Of a DNA stretch of 55,287 nucleotides, positions 22,271 to 34,332 are shown one piece after another (position 1 is the first letter of the stretch; every line of letters starts with the position of its first letter). This stretch comes from Saccoglossus kowalevskii. Taxonomy: Eukaryota; Hemichordata; Enteropneusta; Harrimaniidae. The stretch lies in NCBI RefSeq assembly GCF_000003605.2, contig NW_003135341.1:303127-358413 (forward strand), written 5' to 3'. A model generated the notes under the pieces. The model was not told the DNA's origin, did no database searches, and saw only the letters and a program-made list of their open reading frames with translations. The translations under genes were made by a program, and so were the position numbers.

Positions 22271-23690
22271 TTGAGAAATTCATGATAATAATTTTATGCT
22301 AAGTATTATTGCCGCAACGTCGGCAGTGTGCTAGTAGGAGCGTTCAATAAGTAATACCCCTGACCCACTTCCAGTTGTCTGATCTAAATGAAATTTTGAA
22401 TGTGCAATGATTCACATCTCTATGGGTTATGTTGCAAAAAGCTGCTCTGAACTAATTGTGGTTTCTGATTTACAGCTGTTTGAACAGAGTCAGGTGTGAA
22501 ACGGAGCCCTTGAGTGCCGTGCAATGATCCGTTTTTTTGTATTTAAAAGGACGTACACCAAAATAGACTTTTGATGAAATTAAAGAAATTTATAGTGATG
22601 ATGCCCCATCATATGACCTTGTAAAACGCTGGCATCGTGAATTCAAACATGGCCGGAAGTTTTTGGTAACAGCTCCGAAACCTGGTCGTCTCTCTTCTGC
22701 CATTGATGAGGTATCTGTCCGTCAAGTTGAGGCAGTAATTTTGTAAGATCGACGCATCATATACTGTTTGCCAAATAGCCCAAGAGGTCAAGATTAGTAC
22801 AGGGTCTGTGGAAACTATCATTCATGACCATTTGCATATAAATAAGGTGTCTGCCAGATGGATTCCCAGGTTGCTCACACCTTTCCAGAAGCGAGAACGT
22901 GTTGAATGCTCGAGGATGAATTTGGAAATGTGCCCAGGAGATGAGTTAAAGTTTGTCATAACTGATTACACAGGATGAACCCTGGGTCCATCACTATGAT
23001 CCAGAGACCAAAGCCCAGTCAATGCAGTGGAAGCACTGGGACTCACCACCTCCAAAGAAGGCAAGAGTGCAGCCCTATGCTGGCAAGGTCATGCTCACAG
23101 TCGTCTGGGAGTAGTGATGACAGATTTCCCGGCACAGGATACCACAATTACAGGAGCCTATTACGCTTCACTTTTGATGAAATTAAGAGAAGCTATAACA
23201 ATCAAGAGGCGGGGCAAGATCAGCAAACGTATCCTCCTCCCACAACTCGCATCTCGCCAGATCAGAGGCACGGGCGTGTGGCTATGAAATCATCCCCTAT
23301 CCCTCTTACATTCCTGACCTTGCACCTTCTGACGTTCATCTCTTCCCAGCCATGAAGTTGTTTTTTGAAAGGAAAGCGTTTCCCAGATGATGCAACCTTG
23401 ATTTCTGAAGTTACGACGTGGAGGACCAACCTTGGGTGTTCTACAAAAACGGTATCCAGAGCTGTATCAAACGATGGGAGAAATGCATAACTTGGGGTGG
23501 TTCCTATGTAGAGAAAGACTAATAACTGTGCCAAGTTTCTGCTATGAGAAATAGGTCAGGGGCATTACTTATTGAAAGCCCTCGTAATTCCCTTTATTTT
23601 AAATGTTTACCAAGACACGCATTCTAACAAAAGAAGTGAGAGAGCTCACTAACCGTTGTTCTAGTAATCGTGATATAAAGTAGTACATAT
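22270..23690 (-). repeat. Dispersed repeat copy interrupted by the mariner
   Basis: The left flank (ending gccgcaacgtcggcagtgtg) and right flank (starting attccctttattttaaatg) join into the reverse complement of the repeat at 10840-10985. The repeat is therefore older than the mariner insertion. Confidence 0.75.
22334..23584 (+). mobile_element. Dead mariner element with TA target duplication
   Basis: The ends are imperfect inverted repeats: ttcaataagtaatacccctg at the left and caggggcattacttattgaa at the right. Translation in shifting plus-strand frames gives mariner transposase pieces: FDEIKEIYSDDAPSYDLVKR and WHREFKHGRK near the 5' end, then a region ending VMLTVVWE, then TTITGAYYASLLMKLREAI and KRRGKISKRILL. 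Several stops and shifts break the gene. The boundaries are supported by comparison with an uninterrupted copy of the flanking repeat at 10840-10985, which gives a TA duplication at 22332-22333 and 23585-23586. Confidence 0.85.
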
Positions 23691-25379
23691 GTTGTCGCAG
23701 TAATAATAAAATCAAGCCAGACTTGTTTGACAGTGGGGATTGGTATAGTAGTATTTGAATAACAAAGAAACAATACGGAATACCATATACACTATGTAAA
23801 ATACAACAAGTTATATTAAATATAAATGCAAGATTATCAATATTAAATGTTTATTAAATAAATTTATTAAAAAAATATTATTCAATGTTTATTAATATTT
23901 ATTGTGTATACCTGATCTGGATTCGAGCTAATAGAACAATAGGGACAGAATAATTTGCACATGTTTGAATGTATTACAATAGATCTTCCAAAATGTTATA
24001 TATGCGCATTTTCAGACAAAAAAAATACCTCATACACGGGATTGTACAGTTATTTAAGCGACTGACACTTTATCTTGGGCCTGGCTTCAAATCGCAGAAG
24101 ATGATCGTTTTGAGGCTCTAACCTATGCGTTTACATTACTAAATGTGTATATTACTTAATACTAAACACATAATATGTTAAGTAAAAATACTATTTCTAG
24201 CTATATGTATTATTGTTCGCTAATCATGCAAAACATATAACGTAATGAAACATAGTGGTCATTGTAAAACAACCACATCTACACTCTATCATCGAAGCAC
24301 ATCCATATTCTATCTTTCTTTGGTCCACTCAGTTCTTTGCTGGTGGAGTCACAATGTGAACATATTTCAGTTGATCGCCTCGGAATAATTGGACAGTCTC
24401 TGCATAAAATTGTATTCCGTATGTAAATAGACAATTGGTAACATGACATGAACAAGTATATAACAATATATTGTGTAATATGTAGAATCACAGAACGTGA
24501 CCTGGTCGAAATTTGAATTCAATAACATTCATCTATAATGGTTGGACGAGCATGTATTACCTAATTGTGCCTCGTCTGATTTGCAATGCAGCGTTGCTAT
24601 AATTAGCGCTTTCGGTCTTGTGGTGGTGAAAAATGTAGTTCAAAATACAGATGTGTTTCTGTGTAAAGATTTTCCCTTATTTGGAATATAGGGAACCTAG
24701 CAAATACGCATTTTACATAAACAAATGGCGACATAACTGTTAACGCTAGAGGGCGCAACCTTAAGGGAATTCGTTTTTAATTGATCGATGAAACATTGTC
24801 TAGGTATATAGTGTAAATCATATTAATCAATTAGGATCAGTCATTGAAGTATTACTATCTATTGAACACATTATTATTTACTTTCAAGTTATTTATACTT
24901 GATTTTTACATTCATGTTATCTCATTTTTCTTGATCTTGGTCTGGATCTTGTGTTGTTGCAGTCAGTTATTTTTTATTGGAGATTATGTCTGCATATGCT
25001 TCTATTGGCAACGACAAACAAGTGGGCTTCCAAATCACCCATATAACACGATAATTGATCAATTTCATTCCAAAACATTCCTGAACAATAATTTACTTCC
25101 TGTGTTTATTAAATGTAATGTGATTAAAATTATTATGTACAATTATCAAGGATAATTCTCGATATGTGTTCTCAACCAACGCACACCAATCTGACCATTC
25201 ATCAATATACATGATACAAATGGCCTTCGATATGTTGTTGAGAGGTTCCTGGTTTTCTTTCAAACTTTCTTGATTCGATTACTGCTTCCAATTTACCAAA
25301 TACCAGGAAAACAGTGAATGCAATGTCATGACGAGAGCGTGGGTAACACTATTGAGGAGACAAAAGCAAGTTTTGTGGT
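23691..25379. other. No gene seen
   Basis: AT-rich. A 103-codon open plus-strand frame at 24844 is hydrophobic but looks like AT-rich chance coding, with no motif or splice context. Confidence 0.5.
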
Positions 25380-25890
25380 TTTCTCTCTCTCTCTCACATA
25401 CATTGATTTGTATTTGCGTGAGTTTAATATCTTGGCCCACTCAAGAATATAGTAAAGCAGCAAGAGTAGTGAAGCCCCCTGGGTTTGTAAATGCTTTCAC
25501 CATCAAGCCAAATAAGACGGTGGTAATTTAAAGTCCTAAAGTTGTGTGTGTTTTTTTTTTCTCTCTCTCACACATACATTGATTTGTATTTGCGTGAGTT
25601 CAATATCTTGGCCCACTCTAGAATATAGTAAAGCAGCAAGAGTACTGTAGCCCCCTGGGTTTGGAAATGCTTTCACCATCACGCCAAATAAGAAGGTGGT
25701 AATTTAAAGTCCTAAAGTTGTGTGTGTGTTTTTTTTCTCTCTCTCATACATACATTGATTTGTATTTGCGTGAGTTCAATATCTTGGCTCACTCTAGAAT
25801 ATAGTAAAGCAGCAAGAGTAGTGAAGCCCCAGTGTTTGTAAATGCTTTCAGCATCACGCCAGAAAAGAGGATGTACTTTAAAGTCCTAGA
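25380..25890 (+). repeat. Three-copy tandem repeat, period about 180 bp
   Basis: Each copy begins with a ctctctct run, then acattgatttgtatttgcgt, caatatcttggcccactc, aagcagcaagagta, and ends near taaagtcctaaag. Copies start near 25381, 25560 and 25735. Divergence is low. Confidence 0.92.
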
Positions 25891-26674
25891 GAGCCCAAAA
25901 TCATTGTTGAAGCCGGAGGCCACACCAATGTAAACGTTAAGTCATGGTTGCAATCTTTACAAATTACCTTTGCAATAAAACACTAACCTGCCTATATAAG
26001 GATTTTAGTACATATAATTACATATAACATTAATAATATGCATGGCACAATATACATTTACGCACATACATAGGACACTGTGTACAGTGATACACAAATT
26101 AATGTGCACGAAATGATGTGACGAGTCCTGCAGTATTCACAGTAGTGTAGATAAGATTGACATATGAACCTCAAGGTTAAATCCAAGAAGGGACCTTCTA
26201 CATAAGACAAATGAGATTAAAATAATCATATGCCTGAATGATTTGTTGTATTCTGTCAACAGTTCATGATATTTGCTATAAGAACACTTAAATTTCGGGA
26301 TAAGACGTTCTCTCAACCACACTTTGACTTAGCAGCTTGGAAGACAGTAATTTATAACTTGTAACCAGTGCAAACTATAGCATCTCGGACAATTCGGGAA
26401 ATGTATGCACCGACTGCAAAATAAAGATGGATATGACAACAAGATGGGGGAAAATTGATGAAGGTAAAATTCTCATTTTTCTTGTCAGTATAATGTGGTG
26501 AAATGAGGCATACAAACCTGATTCTGTGGTTTCTTTGATTCGAAGTTCAGGTAGATATATCATAGAAAGGCGATAATTAGTAGACGGATTGTTGATGGAA
26601 AGTACATCAATATACCAGAAAGTGAAATTATTACACCACTCTGTGTCTAAAGTGTTAAAAGAAGTTTGTCTCGT

Positions 26675-26675
26675 A

Positions 26676-26770
<95 letters not shown>

Positions 26771-26773
26771 ATA
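26675..26773 (+). repeat. (AAAT)n microsatellite
   Basis: An almost perfect tetranucleotide run of about 100 bp. Confidence 0.97.
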
Positions 26774-27923
26774 GATCAGACACGGATTTAGTTTCCATTG
26801 GAATACTAATGCTTTGTTAAATAAATGGCCATCAAATTTTACATCTATGTTGTTAATCTAATATTCAGACCTCTTCTATCTAAAAGCTTTTGCATCTGTA
26901 AGAGATTTTCACGCTAATACAATGTAATCTTGATAGAAAAAAGTTGTTCGGAATTCTGCAAATCTACATTTGAATAATACCACTCTGGGAAAATATAAAA
27001 TAGTACAAGTCAAACTTTGATGTTTGAAAAATCACTATAAGGATCGATCTTGAAAAGTTCTTTAGTTGAGCACTTTAAGCTACAATAATTATACGGTGTT
27101 TTACCCTGGCTTAGATATCCAATATAAGATGGGCAAGTTACTGAATTTTCCCATGGTGGAAATCCCCAGTGTTATTATAAATGACATAAACTTGAACAGC
27201 CAGTATGTATATAGGCTGAAACTAAGTTTTTTTTTATTAACCATTGAATGTTTAATGTCATGGAGAGAAGTATGACATTTACGACGAGTTAAGATTCTTA
27301 GTTGTTGTATAGCGCGGACTATTAACACAACACATCCTGGTACACCCAGAGATATCGCCGACCAACATTAGGGTATTCCAGACTTGATTGTCAAACATAA
27401 TGTCGTTAATTGATTTTACAAATCACTAAATTTACACACCCATGATGAAATACGCTATCAATGAATACAAATATAATGACAACACTTGTTTGATTACTAC
27501 CATAAAAAAAATAAGAAAAGGTACATTTTATGTTGATGAATGCTTGTTTTATATATATTCTATGTACGTGTTTTATTTCTTCATTCCAAACCAAATTAAA
27601 GTGTCTATTTATAAATATATTTGATCTTAGGAGTATGAGATTATATTGTATATGTATCAAAGGATGTGTGTTGGTTGGGAATAAAAAATGCCCACAACTC
27701 GAACTAAAATCAATTCAGGCATTTTATTACATCAAATACATTATTTATTACGTCATTTATTAAGCTTTTTGATATTGGTCTAGCACATTAGTATTGCATT
27801 ACAATAAAACACCATCATAGCATGATAGCAATATTACTATTGATGATTTAACTAGTGTCAAAACTATTGATTAATGTTTTTTCAGAGGGAATTAGGGCAT
27901 AGTTCCCCTAAACAGATTTGATG
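26774..27923. other. No gene seen
   Basis: AT-rich; overlapping short open frames on both strands only. Confidence 0.5.
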
Positions 27924-27929
27924 TTTATT
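27924..27929 (-). promoter_or_regulatory. Candidate polyadenylation signal for the sulfotransferase
   Basis: AATAAA on the minus strand about 200 bp beyond the stop codon of the Gal3ST-like gene. Confidence 0.45.
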
Positions 27930-28127
27930 CAATGTGATGTACATTTTGCACTTCTGGGCATAATAAAAATGAATAACACCGATGGTTTATGCCAATCATT
28001 GAGACTTAGTAACCAGTTTGAATCGAAAAATTGTAAACAATATTTCGCTATAGCATACGCTCATGAAAACCGCGAGTATCACAGTAACAACATGTTGCAA
28101 TAACTACTTTGTAATTCTGCATTCACA

Positions 28128-29663
28128 TTAATATCCACAAAATCTATTGAGCTGTGTGGATTTTATCAATTGATCAAGGTAATTTACATCACTTTTGAGT
28201 AGGATACAATACCGATCGTGTATATTTTCAGCTTTGTCACAATTTTCAGTAACCTCAGATAGCCTCGCACGGAAACGAAACAAATCGTGTTCGAAGTCTC
28301 CATCATAGTTATCAATCTTATGCCACAATGTCCGGTTGAAATGTTGATAAACAATTAAGTCATTTGCTAGGCCTTTACTGAGTATTCTTTCCATTGCTTT
28401 CGTGATAGGTTGCCGTTTTCTTTTAGATACTTTCCTTGATCGATATAAGATGTCATCAAATGTCCAACACATCATTTTTTTCAACAGGACAAGTGATTCG
28501 TCCATATATTCTGTTATCAACACTAGGTCAAATTCTTTGTCCAATTCCACCAATCGTGATTCTTGTCCTGCTTTAATCCCAAAACAATCCAAGAATGATT
28601 TCACCTTTCGTTTTGAAGCTTCCGTTTTTTGTAAATATGTTGCAAATGGATTGCTGGAATTCTCCAATCTCTTAGTGTTTCTGGTGTAATAGTATAATGA
28701 CTCAAATTGTTTGAACGGTGAACGCAGAATACTAACGAACTTCGCTGTTGGAATTAAAGCTTTTAACGAATTATAATCATAGTTCTGGATGTGACTAGCA
28801 ATGTAATTGTAACCAGGAAATGTTTCAATGCACGAATATTTTATAGCAAGTACTTCAGATTCTCGAATGCGCAACAAATTTAATTTTGTAGACAGCGATG
28901 ACAACGCAGCTGTTAGATTGTTTCTTAACCCATATCTCTTGAGCAACGCCGCGAGTGTGCTGCTACCGGTTTTATATGTTTTAACATATATAAAATTGTG
29001 TTCCGGTGTACATGTGTCGAGCCTTTGCATTGTAAGGATAGAGGCATTAAACTTTTGGTCTCTGACATTGATCTGTTTTGTATCTTCAGTGAGTTTGATG
29101 CCATGTGGTTGAGGAATCAGATGTTTTTGCTTATGTTTCACTCTCTTGTAAGACAAACTGAAACGAATAATTTTAAAATAGTTTAGTTGAAAAAGAGAAA
29201 CATAAAGGGTAAAAACACATGGACTGAGAGGTACGAACGCTAAAAGCATTTATTAGTCAAAGTATTTATTTATTAGGCAAGATACTTGTTTCGCGAACCT
29301 TGCAATGGTAATGCAAAGGTCAATTGCATTCAATTACAAAACCGGCAAATACAATGATATGACTAAATGAAATATAGGTTATAACATAAGTGGCCACAAA
29401 CACACATTTTATTTGTAGTAGTCCGGTATAAGTGCTTGTGTGTTTATACTTAATATTGAGCCTTCTATTTCAACAACAAAAAACTTTGGGACTACTAACC
29501 TTTCATGTCCTATGTCTGCCATATATTTGATTGATAATTTCCATGGCCCAATATAAGCATAAAGAAGGAATGTGACAATCAAAACAATCAACAGGGAAGT
29601 GATAATCACCTTCATCACTGATGCGCTCTGTAATTGATTGAACACAGTTTTATGCAGTTCCAT
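28128..29663 (-). CDS. Galactose-3-O-sulfotransferase-like protein, two exons
   Basis: Two exons, 29663-29500 and 29157-28128, join in frame (GAAAG|GTTAGT to TTTCAG|TTTG) to give 397 aa, normal for the Gal3ST family. Residues about 16-39 form one transmembrane helix after a short N-terminus, as in type II Golgi enzymes. The 5'-phosphosulfate loop is VKTYKTGSST (about 113-122), preceded by HNFIY. The 3'-phosphate-binding segment is FVSILRSPFKQFESLYYY (about 195-212) with its Arg-Ser pair. Such enzymes move sulfate from PAPS to C3 of galactose on glycolipids or glycans in the Golgi lumen. Several N-glycosylation sites (NLT, NSS, NRT) fit this location. No break was seen. The substrate cannot be predicted. 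I chose the start at 29663 because it gives the membrane anchor. Confidence 0.9.
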
Positions 29664-31910
29664 AGATTGGAATATTCACATCATCCTCATCCTCACACAA
29701 ACATGTATCATTTATTACATCTTACTGTTGTTCCACATGCTGTGATTGGTTAAGACTCAGTCACATGTCTACATTGAAAAAAAATGGATATTACTAGTAT
29801 ATTGTCCGCGCAATAGGTACTACATGTCATTTTCGACGTCACTACTACTCCGTCCCGTTCGCTGTGGTTTTTGGAGTTGCTTTTAAGGTTTTGAGAGAAC
29901 TTCGGTCATCCAAAATAAACAACGAACATGCTAGGATGGATATTATGAAAGATACTCTGTTTTGATATTGATATCATGATCGCCAACCCTTGGGCAGACA
30001 GCAAATCGTGGTTACTGAAATCATGAAATCTGGTTACTGAAAACATGTACTCAAAATTTAACATGCTAAAAATAATGATTATATGAATAGAGTAATATCC
30101 ATTTACAATCTCATTATGTAAATAATAACTGTGACTGTTTACAATTTCCATAAGAAAAACGCATCATCGATATACTCACAGTTTTATTTCCACAGAATAT
30201 GACGATATCCTCAATACAATGATTTGATTGCTTTACTGGTTGAAATAGAACTAGATAAACTATAACATACACATTATGTGCTGTTATTATATGTTAATTC
30301 AGTTGCCGTCTGTTTTTGTAGTGGTCTGCTTATTATTATTTATCATAAAATAATATGTATCTTAGTATCATAATATATTACAATAACAATACCTGTGTTA
30401 ATATCATAATATATTGCAAAAACAAGGAAATATGATGGCAACTGAATAAACACTACAACACGAAATTGATTCATATTATTAACAAAATAAAAAAACATTT
30501 GTGGATTTAACTCTTGGTATTCTGTCTTAAACATACTTTGATCAATGTTGATGAAACTTGGCATTCATATCACTATTTTTAATATTTTCTTCCCATTTTT
30601 TTTTTAAAGTTTCATCAGAATAGTTCACTCCTACAGCAGACTATGTGACATAATTCAACAGATTGACGTGTTATTGAGGACCTGGAAGACTAACAAAGTA
30701 ATTTAAGTTGATTTATATTTGGTAATTTAAAGACTACGATTTTGTAGTAATGATCCAATATTTTTAAAATCAATGTAATTGAATGTATTTTGTTTTAAAT
30801 ACTGTTCTCTGCAGGCTCTACACCATTGATTCAAATTCATTATTGACTTTTATACTTTTTTAAGTTTTCGGCTTTGACTTTCCTGTACTATATGTATGAA
30901 CTGCGAACAAAATTGGTTCTAAATTGGTATTATGCGCTTCTTTACAAGACAAAATGTGAACATTCACTTGTCGCCAATGACCCGCAGATTGACCCTTAAA
31001 AAAACTCCGTAGATTACATTTCTAAAATGTTGTCGGTGATTTGAATTATGTTAAAATGTACATGGATAGATTCAAATTTTAAGTCCGCCTATTTACAGTG
31101 TTGGCGGTGTTTTCTTCTACTGTTACACGCTTTCAAGATACCTAGAATTGTAACTTCTATTTGATTTTGTGGGGATTTAGATTTTCCTTTGTTTTTTTTA
31201 ACATAGTAAATGTTATATACATCACATTATTCTGCAACAAATCTATCAGCTCGTGGTTCTTATGAGCACCTAGATTTATATACCAATTTTTACAATTTTG
31301 TCATTGGTTTTTAGTGCATTTTTAACCGTAGAAAAAGCACTGCACATTTTGCAAAGTAATTTCGCACCATGCAGACAATATCACACCATGCTTGAACAAA
31401 ATGTCAATTTTTAACAAGATGTGTTTCCTGGGAAGAGCAGAATGTACATAACTATTTTGTGGATGGTGACTATTAGTAAAGTGGGAAATAGAATTTAAAT
31501 ACGTTTTTATCACCAGTAATGTAATATATGTACCAAGGAATCAAAAAGAAAAAGAAACATTACTCATAAAACCATATCTCTTTGACGAATTTGTTACGTA
31601 TATAACATGTGTTGGTTCTGTGTAAAATTATATTTATTTTTATGTTTGATCAGATGTTATTTATTATTATCTGTTTAACAAATCCACAACATGTATGACT
31701 AGTTGATACTCGCATTTTCTTCCTATTATAGGTGTTCAATTTCATCAGAAGGAATACACCTCTATATAAAAATTGAATCTGAGTTGTACAAATTTTGAGC
31801 ATGCTGAACTATTATAATCATAAGACTAACATATGTATCATAAGTTCGAGCAGCTTATAAAAATGAAATTGGGAGAGAATGAGATATTCTGGTTACCAAG
31901 CTTCCTGTCT
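29664..31910. other. No gene seen
   Basis: The upstream side of the sulfotransferase gene. AT-rich, with short open frames only. I could not identify a promoter. Confidence 0.5.
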
Positions 31911-31912
31911 AA

Positions 31913-32056
31913 CACAAGCTAGTGTCGAGAATATTAAATCTTGCAAGCAAGTGTCTGAGCATTTTATCTGGTGAAAGCTAGTGTCTAGACATACTATCCG
32001 ACAGTGAAAGCTAGTGTCTAAGCATATTATTTGTTGAAGGCCAGTGATCAAGAATG
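31913..32056 (+). repeat. Short tandem repeat, unit about 30-42 bp, about five copies
   Basis: The motif agctagtgtctaagcatatt and variants (aagtgtctgagcatttta, agtgtcgagaatatta, agtgtctagacatacta) recur, spaced by ctggtgaa-like linkers. Copies differ in length and sequence. Confidence 0.8.
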
Positions 32057-34330
32057 GGAGCCTGCATATAGAATACCAAGCTAAAACTTAGGTCCAATTT
32101 GTCTAAATAACTATTTCGCCACTGCTTTCTCAAGATTGTATTTTGCAATGCTTTTTTATTTGCATTACTGATGCATGTTCATATTGGTGTGTAATGTTTG
32201 ATAACCTCACCACATCCTCATTTTTGTAGTGTTCACCTATGTGTGTGTGTATGTATAGAGTACGGGATCTATTATGTCCATGGATGTCATTATGTACATG
32301 ACAAACCCACTTTTACCAGTAAGTCACCTGTTATATATAAAAACATGACTATGTGCATTTCCAATATACCAAGACTCAAGAAGAGCTACATGATGCATGT
32401 CAAACATTGCTGTTGGCTACTAATGAACAGAATGAATAAAATTTTAATGCAAAGGCTAACTGACCGTGCAGGTGATCGATGTGGCAGAATGACAGGGATT
32501 TCTTCAAAGAGTTTGTGAACTTCTTTTCTCGTATCCCTCTGTCACGGTGCCCAGTGGAGTGTTCCCTTTGAAGAATTAACTTAGGTAGACCATGATCCTT
32601 CATTCTTCATTCACAGACATGCCCTGTCTAACATAGCTGTGTTTTATCAGCAAGACCCCAATGCTGTTGATTTTTGCCTGTCCCAACATCAACACATTGG
32701 CGATGTGCTTTCTGAGGGATGAGCCGGTGGAGAACGTCTGTCTTCTTCAGACTAAATTCGAGGTAAAAAAGCTATCTGTCTCCAAATCAAATTTTACAGC
32801 AATTCTATTTTGTCGCGTCGAATATATTTGGAATATGTGACGAGTTGACGTTGATGGTACATTTGCTATGCAAATCAAAAGTCTACTTCCGCTGAATCGA
32901 GCAAGATATTGACGGCGGTGCATTGCCATTATCCCACACTCATCGGATTGCAGAGATTTGTATATAATAATATATCGGGTAAATAATATACCTAGTACGA
33001 AATGAGGCAGCTGGTATGCAGCTCACTTACATATTTAATCACGCAATTAATATAGTAATACTAAACTATGAAGATTCCGTGCAAATTACACTACAATATG
33101 TGGAAAGTATTTACAAAACACAATACGTAGCAAAATACAATATTGTTGGTTCTAAGATATTGCTAGCAGATAAAACATGGGTGAAATATGAATTGATAAC
33201 ATATTTGTGCAAATTCGAATTCGTCGGTGTTCGCCAATCTGAATAAAGAATAATAGATCATATGTTCCTTTGTAAATGTATGTAAAATTAAATAAATTTG
33301 AAAGTATGGATGTTTTGATATAGATAAATGTCTGGCGTATAAAGTATCTGGCGTTGTGCGTTGTATCTTTGCATGATTTGAGTAGATTATTGGATAATAC
33401 AGCTTTGGGTGCTGAAAACGAAAAAAAAAGTTTATTTGCAAACAATGAATGTCAGTACATTTCTTACTTACATTATATGATGAGATTTTTCAGAATGAGC
33501 AATGTGTTTTACACGCTTTGTATACATCGCGATGGGTCCCACTTACTTAATAACTGTAAACCAAAGAAGGTTAATGGCTGATGTTCATTTGCTAAATACA
33601 AGTTTGTACATAATATATACTAATAACTTCAGTAAAAATAAAATGCAAAATTTTCCTAAAATCTGAGTATAAAATAACTGGTTTGTGTAAATTTCGTGCA
33701 AGCATGTCAAACAGAGCCCTGCAAGAAATTGTACAGTTGCGCACGTGACTGCAGATTCACGCTACCCTGTGTAGCTCAGCGCATGTCATAATAGTCAGAT
33801 GATAATAACGGCATTGTTTAACAGTATCGGGGACATTTTGTGTGAACTGTGAAACATGTTACAGCCACTACATGCAATTTAAATAGAACTGGAAATGTAT
33901 CGTTTCACGAGACCCTGAAGTTGCATTACGGTGACTCAGTTGGGGAAACGACTAAAAACTCTAGAAGTACTGGACGTACAATATAACACCAACATAGAAT
34001 AAAATTCGACGAGTTGGCATTTAAAATCAAAATAATTCATGACGCATCAAAACAACGGACAAATTTAGAAACTGAATTGAAGATTCTTTGTTACTCTGAA
34101 TGTGTGCTTTTGCCATTTGAATACGAACAACACTCAAACATTGCTTTAGGGGCGAGTTTCGTAATGAGAATTGTCTGTTTAAATAGTCAACTGGTAAAAA
34201 CAATAACATACAGTTCATGTCATTGTTAGTTTGTGGCAGTTTCAATGAGCTATCCCTCAACTGTGCTATAAAGATATATACATTATGCACAATATGCCAA
34301 TGTTATGCTAAATACAACACGCTTAAGTCA
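32057..34330. other. No supported gene; possible coding relic near 32.4-32.95 kb
   Basis: Plus-strand translation between about 32430 and 32950 has protein-like pieces, such as DPSFFIHRHALSNIAVFYQQ, separated by stops, but I recognise no family. The rest is AT-rich without signals. Confidence 0.35.
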
Positions 34331-34332
34331 AC

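Noticed and set aside
24844-25155. 103-codon hydrophobic open frame
   Set aside because: Composition is what AT-rich DNA gives by chance, and no motif or conserved pattern is visible.
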